Made by a program: the position numbers and the translations under genes. From Methyloprofundus sp. (GTDB taxonomy: Bacteria > Pseudomonadota > Gammaproteobacteria > Methylococcales > Methylomonadaceae): a stretch of 64,000 bases of DNA. Positions 11,179 to 21,100 of this stretch are shown here, one piece after another. Location of the stretch: contig DUBW01000072.1 of assembly GCA_012960135.1 (NCBI GenBank), forward strand, positions 1 to 64,000. The letters run 5' to 3'. Every line of letters starts with the position of its first letter. Position 1 is the first letter of the stretch. The notes under the pieces are model-generated. The model had not been told where the DNA came from. It searched no databases and saw nothing but the letters and a program-made list of their open reading frames with translations.

Positions 11179-11916
11179 TTAAACTAGGCTCGTTTTAATT
11201 TGTTGTAAAGTGCCTTCAGTCAGTCGCTGTTGATCCTGATCTACAACATCGCCTTTAAGAACCGCTGATAATTCACCGATAGTAGCAATCATTTCATCAA
11301 ATACCTGGGCAGCATTTTCAACCTCTCTGGGTTGGAGAAAAAAAGTCACTCCGGGGCAAACATAGCTTTCCCAATCATCTCCTGGAAAGATACCGGGATC
11401 TGCCATACTGGCAACGGCATAATCAACCTGGTTTAGATCATCCAGTTTTTCAAAAACTTTGACACTACCATAAGTCAAACCAGTATTTTCAAATGCTTCT
11501 AGCAATTGCACACCTGTAAAGCCTGTGGCTGTCTTAGCCACAATGCTTAATTGCAAGAGCGCTGGCAATAGTTTACTTTCAGCGACTGCTTGTGCGCCTG
11601 GATGCGCAACTGCGTTAGAATTTTGCATAGGTGCATGCGCACCATTTAACTGTGCTTCCTGCATATATTCAGCATTTAAGCGAGTCTTAACCTGTGAGTT
11701 ATTTTCCTCTCCAGTGCTGATCGGCACAATATCAAATTCATCATCCTCGGCACTCACTACCAGGCTTGGGTCTATATTTTCGAGGGGATCATGATCATCA
11801 TAAAAATTAATTCTTTTACGTTTTGATCCCTTACTAAACATTGCCCATAGAACCATGGCTAAAATAACGACGGCACCTACCGCAATAATAACTATTCTTA
11901 ATAAATCTTTATCCAT
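11179..11916 (-). CDS. zipA: Cell division protein ZipA
   Basis: ZipA anchors FtsZ to the inner membrane early in septum formation. The 245-residue protein has one N-terminal membrane helix (about residues 7-27, IVIIAVGAVVILAMVLWAMF) followed by a basic patch KGSKRKR. A low-complexity linker runs to about residue 115, and the C-terminal FtsZ-binding domain makes up the rest. The linker is shorter than in E. coli. The ATG is one base after the smc stop, so smc and zipA form one operon, the order usual in gammaproteobacteria. Usually ligA follows; here it does not. Confidence 0.93.
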   Translation of the reverse strand: MDKDLLRIVIIAVGAVVILAMVLWAMFSKGSKRKRINFYDDHDPLENIDPSLVVSAEDDEFDIVPISTGEENNSQVKTRLNAEYMQEAQLNGAHAPMQNSNAVAHPGAQAVAESKLLPALLQLSIVAKTATGFTGVQLLEAFENTGLTYGSVKVFEKLDDLNQVDYAVASMADPGIFPGDDWESYVCPGVTFFLQPREVENAAQVFDEMIATIGELSAVLKGDVVDQDQQRLTEGTLQQIKTSLV

Positions 11917-11917
11917 T

Positions 11918-14900
11918 TTAACTCTCTGCCATTGCTACTGCTTCTTGAATATCCACCGCTACCATGCGTGAAACGCCAGGTTCCTTCATGGTAACACCTG
12001 CTAGTTGCTGCGCAATTTCCATGGTCACTTTATTATGTGAAATGTATAAAAATTGTACGCTAGCTGACATTTCCTCAACCATTTGTGAGAAACGCCGGAC
12101 ATTTGCCTCGTCTAAAGGAGCATCGACTTCATCCAGCAAACAAAAGGGTGCCGGATTCAGATCGAATATAGAAAAAACCAATGCTACTGCTGTTAACGCC
12201 TTTTCACCACCCGACAACAAGTGTATGGAACTATTACGCTTGCCAGGGGGCTGGGCGATAATATTAACCCCACTTTCCAGTAAGTCATCATCGGTTAATG
12301 ATAAATAGGCTCTACCTCCACCGAAAAGCTTAGGAAACTTTTCTTGTAACCCAGCATTGATTTTATCAAAAGTTTGCTTAAATCTCTGCCGACTTTCTTC
12401 ATCAATTTTTGCTATCGCTTGTTCCAGGATATCCAGGGCTTCCAATAAATCAGCATTTTGCTCATTGAGAAAGTTCATCCGCTCGGATTGCGCCTTGAAT
12501 TCTTCTATCGCCGTCAAGTTGATGGTACCCAGTCTCTCTATCTGTCTTACCAGGTCATCCACCTTTACTTTCCAGGATAATTCATCCGCATGCGCTGCGA
12601 TAGTCTGGATAATTTTTTCCGCATCGGCTTCTAATTCATCTAATTGCTCGGTAACGGTTTGCTGACGCACCTGACTTTCCTGTTGCTCGAAGCGGATACT
12701 ATCTAATAATTCCTTTTTCTTCTCTAAATGTTGCTGGATTGATGCATACTCTTCTGCAGATTCTGTTATGTCAATTTCTAAAGCTTCTTGTTGCTCTCTT
12801 ACTTTTTGTAAATCCAGCTCTAAAGACTCTTTATCCTGCTGCAAAGTTTCCAGCTGATAACGTTCATCATCCATCGGCTCCAGAGTTGAATGTAGTTTTT
12901 TTTCTAATTCAACGATGCGCTCCTGCGCATGCTGATATTGTTGCTGTAAACGCTCTATTTGTTTTGTCGTTAAAGTATCGGAAGATTTTAAACTGGCAAT
13001 ATTTGCCTGCAGGGTATGCACTTGCTGCCGACTTTCATTAACCTGTTTATCGCTTTGTTCATTTTGGGTTTGCAGACTATCGCTATTTTGCTCTAATTGT
13101 AATTTAGTTTCCTCTAGCGCCTCCATCGCCTCTTCCGCCTGCTCTTTGATCATTGCGGCTTCTTCTCGCGTTTCGGTATTATCAAGTAACTCGCGGTTAA
13201 TGTCAGCCATTTCATTCATCACCTGCGTCAGACGTTGCTGTTGTTGCTCTACACGTGCAGAATGAGCACTAAACTCGGCATTTTTTTGCCCTAGCTCATG
13301 ACTTACCTGCTTATACTTGTCTTGGCATTCTTCGCGCTGGCTTTCCGCCTGTTTTAAATAGTCTTCTGCCGTTTCCAGCTGTTCTTCAGTCACCACCACG
13401 CGCGCCTGTAATTCTATTTGCTCTTCTTTTAATAAGCGTAATTCTTTTTCTCTTTGTAACACACCTGATTTAGCATCATGATCATGAATCACTTTCACCC
13501 AGCCATAACCCATCCAGGTTCCCTGTGTGGTAATTACAGATTCATAAGGCTTTAACTGACTCACTATTTGCCTTGCCTGCTCTGAATTCTCTGCACAATA
13601 GATGCCCGACAATAAACCATGTAAATTCCACGGGGTTTTAATTTTATCTATTAGCAGAGTTAGACCTTTGCCGGTTTCTTCCTGTAAGGGGTGCTGGGTC
13701 TCAAATAGGGTAATAGACTCATCACTTAATGAGGAGAGCTCAGCTATTAGTTGATCCGCATTATCAATACACACCGCCTCTAAATAAGTGCCTAATACCG
13801 TTTCAACCGCGCTATCCCAGCCAGATTCAACCTCGATAAACTCTGCCAGGCGTTGATTATCCGTGAGCGCCATTCGGTCCAGCCAATGGGTTAATTTCTG
13901 CTTATCTTTACCCATTGCATGTTGCTGTAGCAATTCTAAAGACGTAACTTTGCCTTTAATGGTTTGCAGTTCAGAACGGTCTTTGTGCAAGATCTCGTGA
14001 TATTGTTTAATTTGCTGTCTTAAATCGGTAATGGATAAATGTACGCTATCCAGCTCTATCTGTAATTGATCTCGCTGCTCTTCAATCAGTTTAATTGATT
14101 GGTCTAAAACCTCAATCTCTTCCTGTAAGCTTTTTTCATTTAACTCATCATGCTCGGCTTGCAAACGCTGCAACCGACTCTGCATTTGAAAGGTCTGATT
14201 TTCCAGTTGCGCAATCTGCATACGCTTGACTTCCGCCTGTTCCCGGTAGTTAGCATATTGATTTTTATAGGCTTCCCACTCTTGCTGCCAAGCAAGCCGC
14301 TGTTCCTGCGCAGCACTCTGGATTTCCAGTAATTCAGCTTCCAGCTCCTCGGCAACGAGCAAAGACTCTTCGGTTTCCAGTAAAGTTTCCTTAATTTCAT
14401 CTAATTGCTGCAAGTCTTCATCTAAATTTCCCTTTAAATGTTCTGCTTGCTCACCCAACCGAGCAAGTTCTAATTCAGTTTCCTCATGCGATTGCTCATT
14501 GTGTTTGATCACCTGATCCAGGCGGCTCACTTCCGCAACCACATGATAATACTCGCCCTGTTGTTTATCTACAGCTTGTTGTTGGGTTTTATGGACAATC
14601 CTTTTTTGCTCTAGCGTCTGTTCTAATTCCTTGCGTTCCATAAACAGTTGATTATGTGCCGTTGCCGCATCTTGTAGTTTCACTTCCAGTTGTTCGGCGG
14701 TTTGCTGATGAGTACGCCAGCGCATCGCTAACAACTCGAGCTTAAATTGCCGTTCCTGAGTTTTTAGCGTGGTATATTTTTCAGCTTTTTCAGACTGCTT
14801 TTGTAAATGATTGAGCTGTTTTTCAACTTCATCACGTACATCATCCAGACGTTCCAGGTTTTCACGCGTATGGCGTATGCGCATTTCAGTTTCATTACGC

Positions 14901-15427
14901 CGCTCTTTGTATTTAGTAACACCCGCAGCCTCTTCTATATGAGTACGCAACTCATCGGGTTTTGCCTCAACCACACGGGAGATCGTACCCTGTTCAATAA
15001 TCGCATAGCTACGTGCGCCCAGGCCGGTACCCAGAAATAAATCGGTAATATCTTTACGTCTACATTTAGTGCCATTAAACATATAGATAGACTGGCCATC
15101 TCTGCTGATCTGGCGCTTTATGGCAATGGTACTGTATTTGGCAAACTCACCACCTGCACGGCCTTCGGCGTTATCAAAAACCAGCTCAACCGACGCAGTA
15201 CTAACAGGTTTACGCCCTGAAGAGCCATTGAAAATCACATCTGCCATACTACCACCGCGCAAATGCTTTGCCGAGCTCTCACCCATCACCCAACGCACTG
15301 CATCGATGATATTTGATTTTCCACAACCATTTGGGCCAACAATACTGACTAAATTACCTTTAATAGGAATCGTCGTGGCATCTACAAATGATTTAAAACC
15401 TGAAAGTTTAATTTTTTCCAGCTTCAT
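11918..15427 (-). CDS. smc: Chromosome partition protein SMC
   Basis: SMC is the ATP-driven DNA loop extruder that compacts and segregates chromosomes, acting with ScpA and ScpB. The protein has 1169 residues. Walker A GPNGCGKS is at 31-38. Two long Gln/Glu-rich coiled coils flank a hinge at about 510-650. The ABC signature LLSGGEKAL lies near 1070 and Walker B LLDEVDAPLDEANV near 1100. It is intact from ATG to stop and cotranscribed with zipA. It is divergent from queF with 94 bases between starts, which must hold both promoters. Confidence 0.97.
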   Translation of the reverse strand: MKLEKIKLSGFKSFVDATTIPIKGNLVSIVGPNGCGKSNIIDAVRWVMGESSAKHLRGGSMADVIFNGSSGRKPVSTASVELVFDNAEGRAGGEFAKYSTIAIKRQISRDGQSIYMFNGTKCRRKDITDLFLGTGLGARSYAIIEQGTISRVVEAKPDELRTHIEEAAGVTKYKERRNETEMRIRHTRENLERLDDVRDEVEKQLNHLQKQSEKAEKYTTLKTQERQFKLELLAMRWRTHQQTAEQLEVKLQDAATAHNQLFMERKELEQTLEQKRIVHKTQQQAVDKQQGEYYHVVAEVSRLDQVIKHNEQSHEETELELARLGEQAEHLKGNLDEDLQQLDEIKETLLETEESLLVAEELEAELLEIQSAAQEQRLAWQQEWEAYKNQYANYREQAEVKRMQIAQLENQTFQMQSRLQRLQAEHDELNEKSLQEEIEVLDQSIKLIEEQRDQLQIELDSVHLSITDLRQQIKQYHEILHKDRSELQTIKGKVTSLELLQQHAMGKDKQKLTHWLDRMALTDNQRLAEFIEVESGWDSAVETVLGTYLEAVCIDNADQLIAELSSLSDESITLFETQHPLQEETGKGLTLLIDKIKTPWNLHGLLSGIYCAENSEQARQIVSQLKPYESVITTQGTWMGYGWVKVIHDHDAKSGVLQREKELRLLKEEQIELQARVVVTEEQLETAEDYLKQAESQREECQDKYKQVSHELGQKNAEFSAHSARVEQQQQRLTQVMNEMADINRELLDNTETREEAAMIKEQAEEAMEALEETKLQLEQNSDSLQTQNEQSDKQVNESRQQVHTLQANIASLKSSDTLTTKQIERLQQQYQHAQERIVELEKKLHSTLEPMDDERYQLETLQQDKESLELDLQKVREQQEALEIDITESAEEYASIQQHLEKKKELLDSIRFEQQESQVRQQTVTEQLDELEADAEKIIQTIAAHADELSWKVKVDDLVRQIERLGTINLTAIEEFKAQSERMNFLNEQNADLLEALDILEQAIAKIDEESRQRFKQTFDKINAGLQEKFPKLFGGGRAYLSLTDDDLLESGVNIIAQPPGKRNSSIHLLSGGEKALTAVALVFSIFDLNPAPFCLLDEVDAPLDEANVRRFSQMVEEMSASVQFLYISHNKVTMEIAQQLAGVTMKEPGVSRMVAVDIQEAVAMAES

Positions 15428-15521
15428 TACTGGTAAAATATCCCATTTTTAAAATAAAGCAGTCATTATACTTTATGCAAAATAATGTATCAGGCTAAAT
15501 CATCTAACAGCACCAATCATT

Positions 15522-15911
15522 ATGGCAACAAAACCTAGCAAAGATTTACAAGCATTCGATAATCCCCATCCCGGCCGTGACTTTACTATCCGTATTGATA
15601 CCCCTGAATTTACCTGTCTTTGTCCATTAACAGGTCAGCCCGATTTTGCCGAAATCACGATTGAATATGTGCCTGATAAATTGTGTATCGAGTTAAAAGC
15701 CCTAAAACTTTATCTCTGGACTTTTCGTGATCGTGGCGCTTTTCATGAAGCCGTTACCAATGAAATTCTGGACGATATTGTTAAAATTATTCAGCCTAAT
15801 TTCATGCGTGTCCGTGCTGATTTTAATGTTCGCGGCGGGATCTATACTTCTGTCATCGTCGAGCATCGTAATCCTGACTGGCAGGCACCTGAATTAGTGC
15901 AATTGCCTTAG
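15522..15911 (+). CDS. queF: NADPH-dependent 7-cyano-7-deazaguanine reductase (QueF, short form)
   Basis: QueF reduces preQ0 to preQ1 in queuosine biosynthesis. At 129 residues it is the unimodular type, not the longer two-domain form of E. coli. The catalytic cysteine is Cys34 in [14 protein letters not shown], with the proton-donating Asp at 41. The substrate-binding [20 protein letters not shown] segment is complete. The gene stands alone, divergent from smc, and is followed by a small GC hairpin. No preQ1 riboswitch was recognised in the 94-base leader. Confidence 0.96.
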   Translation: MATKPSKDLQAFDNPHPGRDFTIRIDTPEFTCLCPLTGQPDFAEITIEYVPDKLCIELKALKLYLWTFRDRGAFHEAVTNEILDDIVKIIQPNFMRVRADFNVRGGIYTSVIVEHRNPDWQAPELVQLP

Positions 15912-15924
15912 CCAAATAGTATAT

Positions 15925-15941
15925 GCGGGCAAGTGGCCCGC
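15925..15941 (+). terminator. Hairpin after queF
   Basis: GCGGGC and GCCCGC pair around a five-base loop (AAGTG) 14 bases after the queF stop. The following bases are T-rich but have no clean T run, so this is only a probable terminator. Confidence 0.5.
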
Positions 15942-15966
15942 AGTTATCTCCTTATTTTGATAAGGC

Positions 15967-16128
15967 TAAGGAACGCGCACGGAATAAGCTGCGCATCTGG
16001 CGCAGGATTTTTATTTGAATTCATGGCATAGAAACAGTTACATAGCTAGCTACGTAACTGTTTCTGCAACACAGAAGACGGATAAAAAGACAAGTCAGTT
16101 GCTTAAATTATTTTGTGCACATTCCTAA
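15967..16128. repeat. MITE-like element, copy A (tRNA-arm-like interior type 1)
   Basis: A 162-base element bounded by TAAGGAACGCGCAC on the left and GTGCACATTCCTAA on the right. The interior has the palindrome AGAAACAGTTAC...GTAACTGTTTCT around TAGCTAGCTA, plus CGCAGGATTTTTATTT and GGATAAAAAGACAAGT. The reverse complement of almost the whole element is found at 52416-52577. It contains no ORF. It fills the queF-psd gap. Confidence 0.8.
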
Positions 16129-16177
16129 ACCTCTTAATGGGAAGACTTCCTTAACGTAACAACACCGCCACCCCAAG

Positions 16178-17041
16178 ATGACCTTTAAAGAAAGCCTGAC
16201 CACCCTGCCCCAACACATCCTGCCGCATCATCTATTGTCAAGATTAATGCGCCAACTAACCCATAGCAGAAACAAAATCTGGAAAAACCTCTTTATTAAA
16301 GGCATAGCCAGTCATTATGGTGTCAATATGGAGGAAGCAATTGATTCAGATATTAATGCCTATTCTAGCTTTAACCAGTTTTTCACCCGTGAATTAAAAG
16401 CCGGCACTCGTACAATCGCCAACAATCCTGGTGACATCGCTAGTCCAGCCGATGGCTCTGTTAGTCAGGCGGGAGATATAACTGAAGGTAATATTATCCA
16501 GGCAAAAGGCAAGAGTTATACTGCAACTGATTTATTAGGCGGTGATGAAGAACGTGCTGCGCCTTTTCTAAATGGTAAATTTACTACCATTTACTTATCC
16601 CCCAAAGATTACCACCGCTTGCACATGCCTCTAGATGGCAGGCTAACAGAAATGGTTCATGTACCAGGGCGATTATTTAGCGTTAATGGAGCCACAGTCA
16701 ATTCAGTGCCTCGTCTGTTTGCCAGAAACGAGCGCGTTGTCGCCATTTTCGATACTGAAATTGGCCCTATGGCACTGGTACTCGTCGGCGCAATTTTTGT
16801 CGCCAGCATTGAAACCGTATGGCATGGCGAAGTAACTCCCCCAACCTCAAAATCTATGCGAACCTGGCAATATATTAGGAAAAATGCACCAAAACTCAAA
16901 CGTGGCGAAGAGATGGGTCGCTTTAATATGGGATCAACAATTATTGTTTTATATGGAAAAGATGTAATGAACTGGGAGAAAGCATTTACCGCAGGTAAAA
17001 AAGTTCAACTCGGCGAAAAAATTGGTCATACAGAGGCCTGA
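16178..17041 (+). CDS. psd: Phosphatidylserine decarboxylase proenzyme
   Basis: This inner-membrane enzyme makes phosphatidylethanolamine from phosphatidylserine. It is made as a proenzyme that cuts itself, turning a serine into the pyruvoyl cofactor. The 287-residue protein shows the cleavage motif as MGST near residue 253 (E. coli has LGST), with the supporting segment RGEEMGRF just before it. The catalytic His region KDYHRLHMP and the FNQFFTREL segment are present. The Leu-to-Met change is conservative. The gene is alone, preceded by the MITE-like element, so its promoter must lie in or just after that repeat. Confidence 0.97.
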   Translation: MTFKESLTTLPQHILPHHLLSRLMRQLTHSRNKIWKNLFIKGIASHYGVNMEEAIDSDINAYSSFNQFFTRELKAGTRTIANNPGDIASPADGSVSQAGDITEGNIIQAKGKSYTATDLLGGDEERAAPFLNGKFTTIYLSPKDYHRLHMPLDGRLTEMVHVPGRLFSVNGATVNSVPRLFARNERVVAIFDTEIGPMALVLVGAIFVASIETVWHGEVTPPTSKSMRTWQYIRKNAPKLKRGEEMGRFNMGSTIIVLYGKDVMNWEKAFTAGKKVQLGEKIGHTEA

Positions 17042-17303
17042 TGGCTAAGCAAGTGGATTATGAGGACATTCCAAAATATTTGCAGAATTAATTTGCTTAG
17101 GATTTAACTCAGCAACCAGGCTGAACCCAAAGGTTCGGCCATGTAAACATAAGCTTATCAACTAAAGGCCACTTTAGGAGGTTTAAAAATGAACAGCCCT
17201 GAATACACATAGGCTGAAAAAATTTAGCATCCCTTCATGAACACACAATAAAACTGCAACACTATCTTCAGTAGCTGTGAATTATAGGTGCTGCCTATGA
17301 CCT

Positions 17304-18188
17304 TTATTCAGCAAAATAATCCACGATACAATCGATAAACGTACTTATTTTAGCCGGATAATAATTACGCTGCAGATAGGTGGCATAAACGGAAAGGCTG
17401 GGTAGTTTATAATCCTCTAGTATCTCAACTAATTCACCCGATTGTACATAGCGCCGGACTGATAATGCAGGTGAACGCACAATACCCATACCTAATGAAG
17501 CAGCCTGGCAGAGTGCGCCGCCATTATTGGATGCAAAAGTCCATTTAGGTCTGATTTCAATGCGGTCCTTGCCTTGTATAAAAACCCAGGCATCGGCATG
17601 CGGGGTATTTAAATAGTGCAAACACTTATGTTCGACTAAATCATCAACTTGCTTTGGAGTGCCATATTCTTGTAAATAAGCGGGTGATGCATAGGTACAT
17701 AAGGAAGTTTGGGCTATTTTTCTTGCGACCACCCCCAGATCGAGCTTATCGGTGACCACAATGGCAATATCAAATTGAGCTGAGCGTAAATTAACGGATG
17801 CATTATCCAGTGCCATGAGCACTTTAACATCGGGATATTGCTGTTGATACGTATTAATAACCGGCAGCATATAGATGCCACCGAAATCTATAGGGGTATT
17901 AATTTTCAATACACCTTTAACTAGCGTTCCTTCCTGGCTGATAGAACTTTCTAAATTATTTAAATCTTCTAGTATCTGCTTACATTCACGATAATAAGCC
18001 TGACCTAAATCAGTGACATATAACTGCCTTGTATTGCGGTTTATTAGTGAGATGCCTAGGGAATTCTCTAAACTACGCATATATTTACTGATCATCATCG
18101 CAGAAACCCCTATTTCCCGCGCCACAGCTGCAAACGTGCCGAGCTCTACGATACGACAAAATACTTGCATGTTTTTTAACTTATCCAT
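17304..18188 (-). CDS. LysR-family transcriptional regulator
   Basis: A 294-residue regulator with an N-terminal winged helix-turn-helix (about residues 1-60, with GTFAAVAREIGVSAMMISKY) and a two-lobed effector-binding domain (about 90-290). The sequence fits the CrgA-like group of LysR proteins. I use the ATG at 18188; a GTG at 18191 is directly before it. No divergent metabolic gene is close that would name its target: the next gene on the other strand starts 309 bases away and codes for a small membrane protein. The start codon abuts a tetranucleotide repeat, described separately. Confidence 0.9.
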   Translation of the reverse strand: MDKLKNMQVFCRIVELGTFAAVAREIGVSAMMISKYMRSLENSLGISLINRNTRQLYVTDLGQAYYRECKQILEDLNNLESSISQEGTLVKGVLKINTPIDFGGIYMLPVINTYQQQYPDVKVLMALDNASVNLRSAQFDIAIVVTDKLDLGVVARKIAQTSLCTYASPAYLQEYGTPKQVDDLVEHKCLHYLNTPHADAWVFIQGKDRIEIRPKWTFASNNGGALCQAASLGMGIVRSPALSVRRYVQSGELVEILEDYKLPSLSVYATYLQRNYYPAKISTFIDCIVDYFAE

Positions 18189-18207
18189 CACTCACTCACT
18201 CACTCAC
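18188..18207 (-). repeat. Tetranucleotide tract (TCAC)x5 at the LysR start
   Basis: Five perfect TCAC units (GTGA on the coding strand) sit where the ribosome-binding site of the LysR gene should be. No normal Shine-Dalgarno is seen. Slippage would change the spacing upstream of the start, or which GTG can be used, so the tract could tune expression. Confidence 0.75.
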
Positions 18208-18497
18208 CAGCGTAAACTTTAAGTTTATATATCATAAACGTAATCATATCTATATAAATTTACTCGATGACGATAAAATTTGTTCCGGAGATAACGAAAC
18301 GCTTAATTATATTTTCAGCTTGTAGCGCAGTTTCTTAATTCTGTTGAATTAATACTTTTAAATAAGAAAACTAGCTCAAGTCTGAATTATATTTAGGCGT
18401 TTTTTTTGTTTTTAGGAAACTCAAATCATTTTCTGCCAAATAGACAGCCTTAGTTGTTCAGGCTATGATACATGTGACTACATTTAAGGAGGCTCTC
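18208..18497. other. AT-rich intergenic region
   Basis: About 290 bases between the divergent LysR and small membrane protein genes. It is AT-rich and presumably holds promoters for both. I see a good Shine-Dalgarno (AAGGAGG) at its right end for the gene at 18498. No repeat or RNA structure was recognised. Confidence 0.5.
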
Positions 18498-18770
18498 ATG
18501 CCTGGTACACTCGCAGCTATTATTATCACTGTTATATTCTTTAAAACTGCATTAGATGCTGGTAAAAATCCGGTGCATAAGGCGTTCACTGGATTTCTGG
18601 CCTTTTTTATCCCTGCCCTACTCTGGACCTATTTTGTGACTCCGGATTTAAAAGATACTTTACAGCATGACCCCAGCAATACCCTACTCAAATTGACTGC
18701 TAACTATGCCTACGCTTTGCTAGGTTCAGTGTGTTCTGTCTGGGTATGGTTCAAAATCTTTAAAAGCTAA
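18498..18770 (+). CDS. Small inner-membrane protein of unknown function
   Basis: A 90-residue protein with three likely membrane segments: residues 4-17, 31-48 (FTGFLAFFIPALLWTYFV) and 70-87 (YAYALLGSVCSVWVWF). The ATG at 18498 is chosen over the upstream in-frame start because it follows AAGGAGG at proper spacing. I do not recognise the family. It is followed by a MITE-like element and no operon partner. Confidence 0.75.
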   Translation: MPGTLAAIIITVIFFKTALDAGKNPVHKAFTGFLAFFIPALLWTYFVTPDLKDTLQHDPSNTLLKLTANYAYALLGSVCSVWVWFKIFKS

Positions 18771-18890
18771 TATTCCCCCGATATCACTCGACAGGACAGC
18801 TCTTAAGCCATGTTTTATCCATAGACAATGGAGCCGTGTTGCTGATAAAAAAATTCCAATAGTCACTTAATATTCGCTGGCTTTATCCGC

Positions 18891-19015
18891 AGGAACAAGC
18901 ACGAAATACAATAAACAACTAAATACGGGAGCGGGGTCTTTAGCCCTGCATGGTAAAATTCGGGGCTAAAGACCCCGCTCCCAAGTTGCTCAAGTTATTT
19001 CATGCACATTCCTAA
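18891..19015. repeat. MITE-like element, copy B (TTTAGCCC hairpin interior)
   Basis: A 125-base element with outer arms AGGAACAAGCACGAAATA and TTATTTCATGCACATTCCTAA. The interior is a strong hairpin: GGGAGCGGGGTCTTTAGCCC pairs with GGGCTAAAGACCCCGCTCCC around a short AT-rich loop. Right arm and interior resemble the copy at 31441. It lies in the 375-base gap before ygfZ; I saw nothing else in that gap apart from probable promoter sequence. Confidence 0.8.
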
Positions 19016-19145
19016 ACATCCTGAATCAAAGGCTCTAAGGCATAACCTCAGACTCCTTTCTGAGTCCATCTATCTAACTTAACTACTGTATAATACTGCA
19101 AAAGCCTTCGGCTACTACTCGACTTAACTCACTGTCAAAATTATT

Positions 19146-20066
19146 ATGCATGCTGACTGGATAGACTTCTTAAAAAACCAAAACTTATTAGTTCAAACAC
19201 CTACCGATAAACGGGCCATATTAGCACCGCTCACTCATCTAGCCGTATTAACGGTTTCAGGTAAGGATGCAGCAAGTTTTTTACAAGGGCAAACGACTTG
19301 TGACATTAATGCATTAATCGATTCAAAGCCTGGTTTAGGTGCTTACTGTAATGCCAAGGGTCGCGCGATAACTAGCTTTATCATTATTAAACAACAAGCA
19401 TCATTTCAGCTCATTCTCACTAGCGACTTACTCGATATTGTTAGCAAGAAATTACGCATGTATGTCTTACGTTCTGACGTACAACTAATTGATAATAGTA
19501 ATGATTTATGTATTACTGCTATTGCTAATGTCGAAATAAGTCCGCAAGATCGCTTATACCCCTATCCGCAACTTGATAACAGTTTTCTGTTTATTGATAG
19601 CCCCGAACAATCACGCTTATTCTGGTCTAAATTAAAACAACAACCCATCACCCTGCTTAATTCAGATGCCTGGCTAGGCCTGGATATTCAAGCAGGCATC
19701 CCCTGGCTGTTTGCGCAAACCAGTGAAGAATTTGTCCCACAAATGCTTAATCTGGACAAACTCAATGCAATCAGCTTTGAAAAAGGCTGTTATACCGGCC
19801 AGGAAATTGTTGCCCGCACACATTATCTAGGGAAAAACAAACGCGCTATGTATCCGGCCCACAGCGTAAGTACGACTGATATTCTGCCGGGATGTACGGT
19901 AACAGATAGTGAAGATAACATCATGGGAACTGTCGTATTAGCGGCTCAGCAGGACAATGCTACGCAACTATTAGTGGTGCTGAAAGACCAAGCTACCGAG
20001 ACAAAAAATTTACAGCTTGATAATACAGATCACGATAAAATCAGCTTAAATTCAAGTCCTAAATAA
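19146..20066 (+). CDS. ygfZ: tRNA-modifying/folate-binding protein YgfZ
   Basis: YgfZ is a folate-dependent protein that helps maintain certain Fe-S enzymes, including the MiaB tRNA methylthiotransferase. The 306-residue protein has the aminomethyltransferase-like fold and the hallmark KGCYTGQE motif near residue 215, whose cysteine is needed for function. The gene is the first of a close group: its stop is 5 bases before the ctaA ATG. The link with heme A synthesis is only by neighbourhood. Confidence 0.93.
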   Translation: MHADWIDFLKNQNLLVQTPTDKRAILAPLTHLAVLTVSGKDAASFLQGQTTCDINALIDSKPGLGAYCNAKGRAITSFIIIKQQASFQLILTSDLLDIVSKKLRMYVLRSDVQLIDNSNDLCITAIANVEISPQDRLYPYPQLDNSFLFIDSPEQSRLFWSKLKQQPITLLNSDAWLGLDIQAGIPWLFAQTSEEFVPQMLNLDKLNAISFEKGCYTGQEIVARTHYLGKNKRAMYPAHSVSTTDILPGCTVTDSEDNIMGTVVLAAQQDNATQLLVVLKDQATETKNLQLDNTDHDKISLNSSPK

Positions 20067-20071
20067 TACAT

Positions 20072-21055
20072 ATGAACCCAGAAACGGCACGACGCTTTAG
20101 ACGCTTAGGTACGCTAACAATTTTTGCTGTCTATTTTGTAATATTAGTGGGAGGTATAGTCCGTGCCTCCGGTGCAGGAATGGGATGCCCTGACTGGCCC
20201 ACCTGCTTTGGACAACTTATTCCGCCAACTAGCGAAGCTGAACTACCGAGTAATTATCATGAACTCTATGCAGTCGGATATGCGAATACTGATTTTAATG
20301 TCGTTAAAACATGGACTGAGTACCTTAATCGCCTGACCGGTGTTACTATCGGTTTTTTAATTTTTTTAACACTCTGGTATTCACGGGCCTACCTGAAAAC
20401 GGATAAGGCTGTGTTTTATTTATCGCTCGCCTGTTTCTTATTAGTCGGTTTTCAGGGCTGGCTAGGTTCGGTAGTTGTTAAAACACATTTGCATCCCTTA
20501 ATGATAACGGCACATATGCTGCTTGCATTGTTTATTGTTGCCTTATTAATTTATGCCATTGCCCGTTCGCAAAATGACTTATTACGCCAAATTGACATTT
20601 CTGCATTGCCAGATAAATTCAAAACCGTATTAGTTATTGCCATGGGCTTTACCTTGTTGCAAGTAGGTATGGGTACCCAGGTTAGAGAAGCGGTGGATTT
20701 AATTGCAACACATCATAATTATATTGACCGGGAATACTGGCGTGATAGTTTCCCTCTCATTTTTTATGTACATAGGTCATTTTCGGCAGTCATATTATTG
20801 ACTAACCTCTGGCTAGCCTGGAAAATCTTTCAATCAGTCGAAAAAAATAGCTTATTACTACGCCTTTCCTATGCCTTAGTGGGCCTGATTATTAGTGCTA
20901 TTCTTGCCGGAATGTCCTTAGATCGTTTGGGCATGCCACCTGTCGCACAACCCATACATTTATTAGTGGCCAATTTAATCTTTGGCATACAGTTTTTTAT
21001 TTTTATCTGTATCAGTTATGCCGCTAAAACAACTCACCCGGCTGTGTTACCCTAA
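20072..21055 (+). CDS. ctaA: Heme A synthase (COX15/CtaA)
   Basis: CtaA oxidises the C8 methyl of heme O to give heme A for aa3-type oxidases. The 327-residue protein has about eight membrane helices. It has the N-terminal ASGAGMGCPDWPTCFGQL loop, the first His-containing TEYLNRLTG helix, and a later HRSFSAVILL helix with heme-ligand histidines. The cysteine pair seen in some CtaA proteins is only partly present. No cytochrome oxidase or ctaB gene lies in the window, so its substrate is made elsewhere in the genome. It is cotranscribed with ygfZ. Confidence 0.92.
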   Translation: MNPETARRFRRLGTLTIFAVYFVILVGGIVRASGAGMGCPDWPTCFGQLIPPTSEAELPSNYHELYAVGYANTDFNVVKTWTEYLNRLTGVTIGFLIFLTLWYSRAYLKTDKAVFYLSLACFLLVGFQGWLGSVVVKTHLHPLMITAHMLLALFIVALLIYAIARSQNDLLRQIDISALPDKFKTVLVIAMGFTLLQVGMGTQVREAVDLIATHHNYIDREYWRDSFPLIFYVHRSFSAVILLTNLWLAWKIFQSVEKNSLLLRLSYALVGLIISAILAGMSLDRLGMPPVAQPIHLLVANLIFGIQFFIFICISYAAKTTHPAVLP

Positions 21056-21100
21056 AATCTACATCACTACACGCTTGCTCACATATACACAGAGACTCTG

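Noticed and set aside
14140-14400. 86-codon reverse ORF within smc
   Set aside because: Alternative frame of the coiled-coil part of smc; Lys/Arg-rich only because of the Gln/Glu codons in the true frame.
18891-19015. Simple Rho-independent terminator or CRISPR-like repeat
   Set aside because: The hairpin is strong, but its outer arms recur with other interiors elsewhere, there is no T run, and no array of spaced repeats exists.
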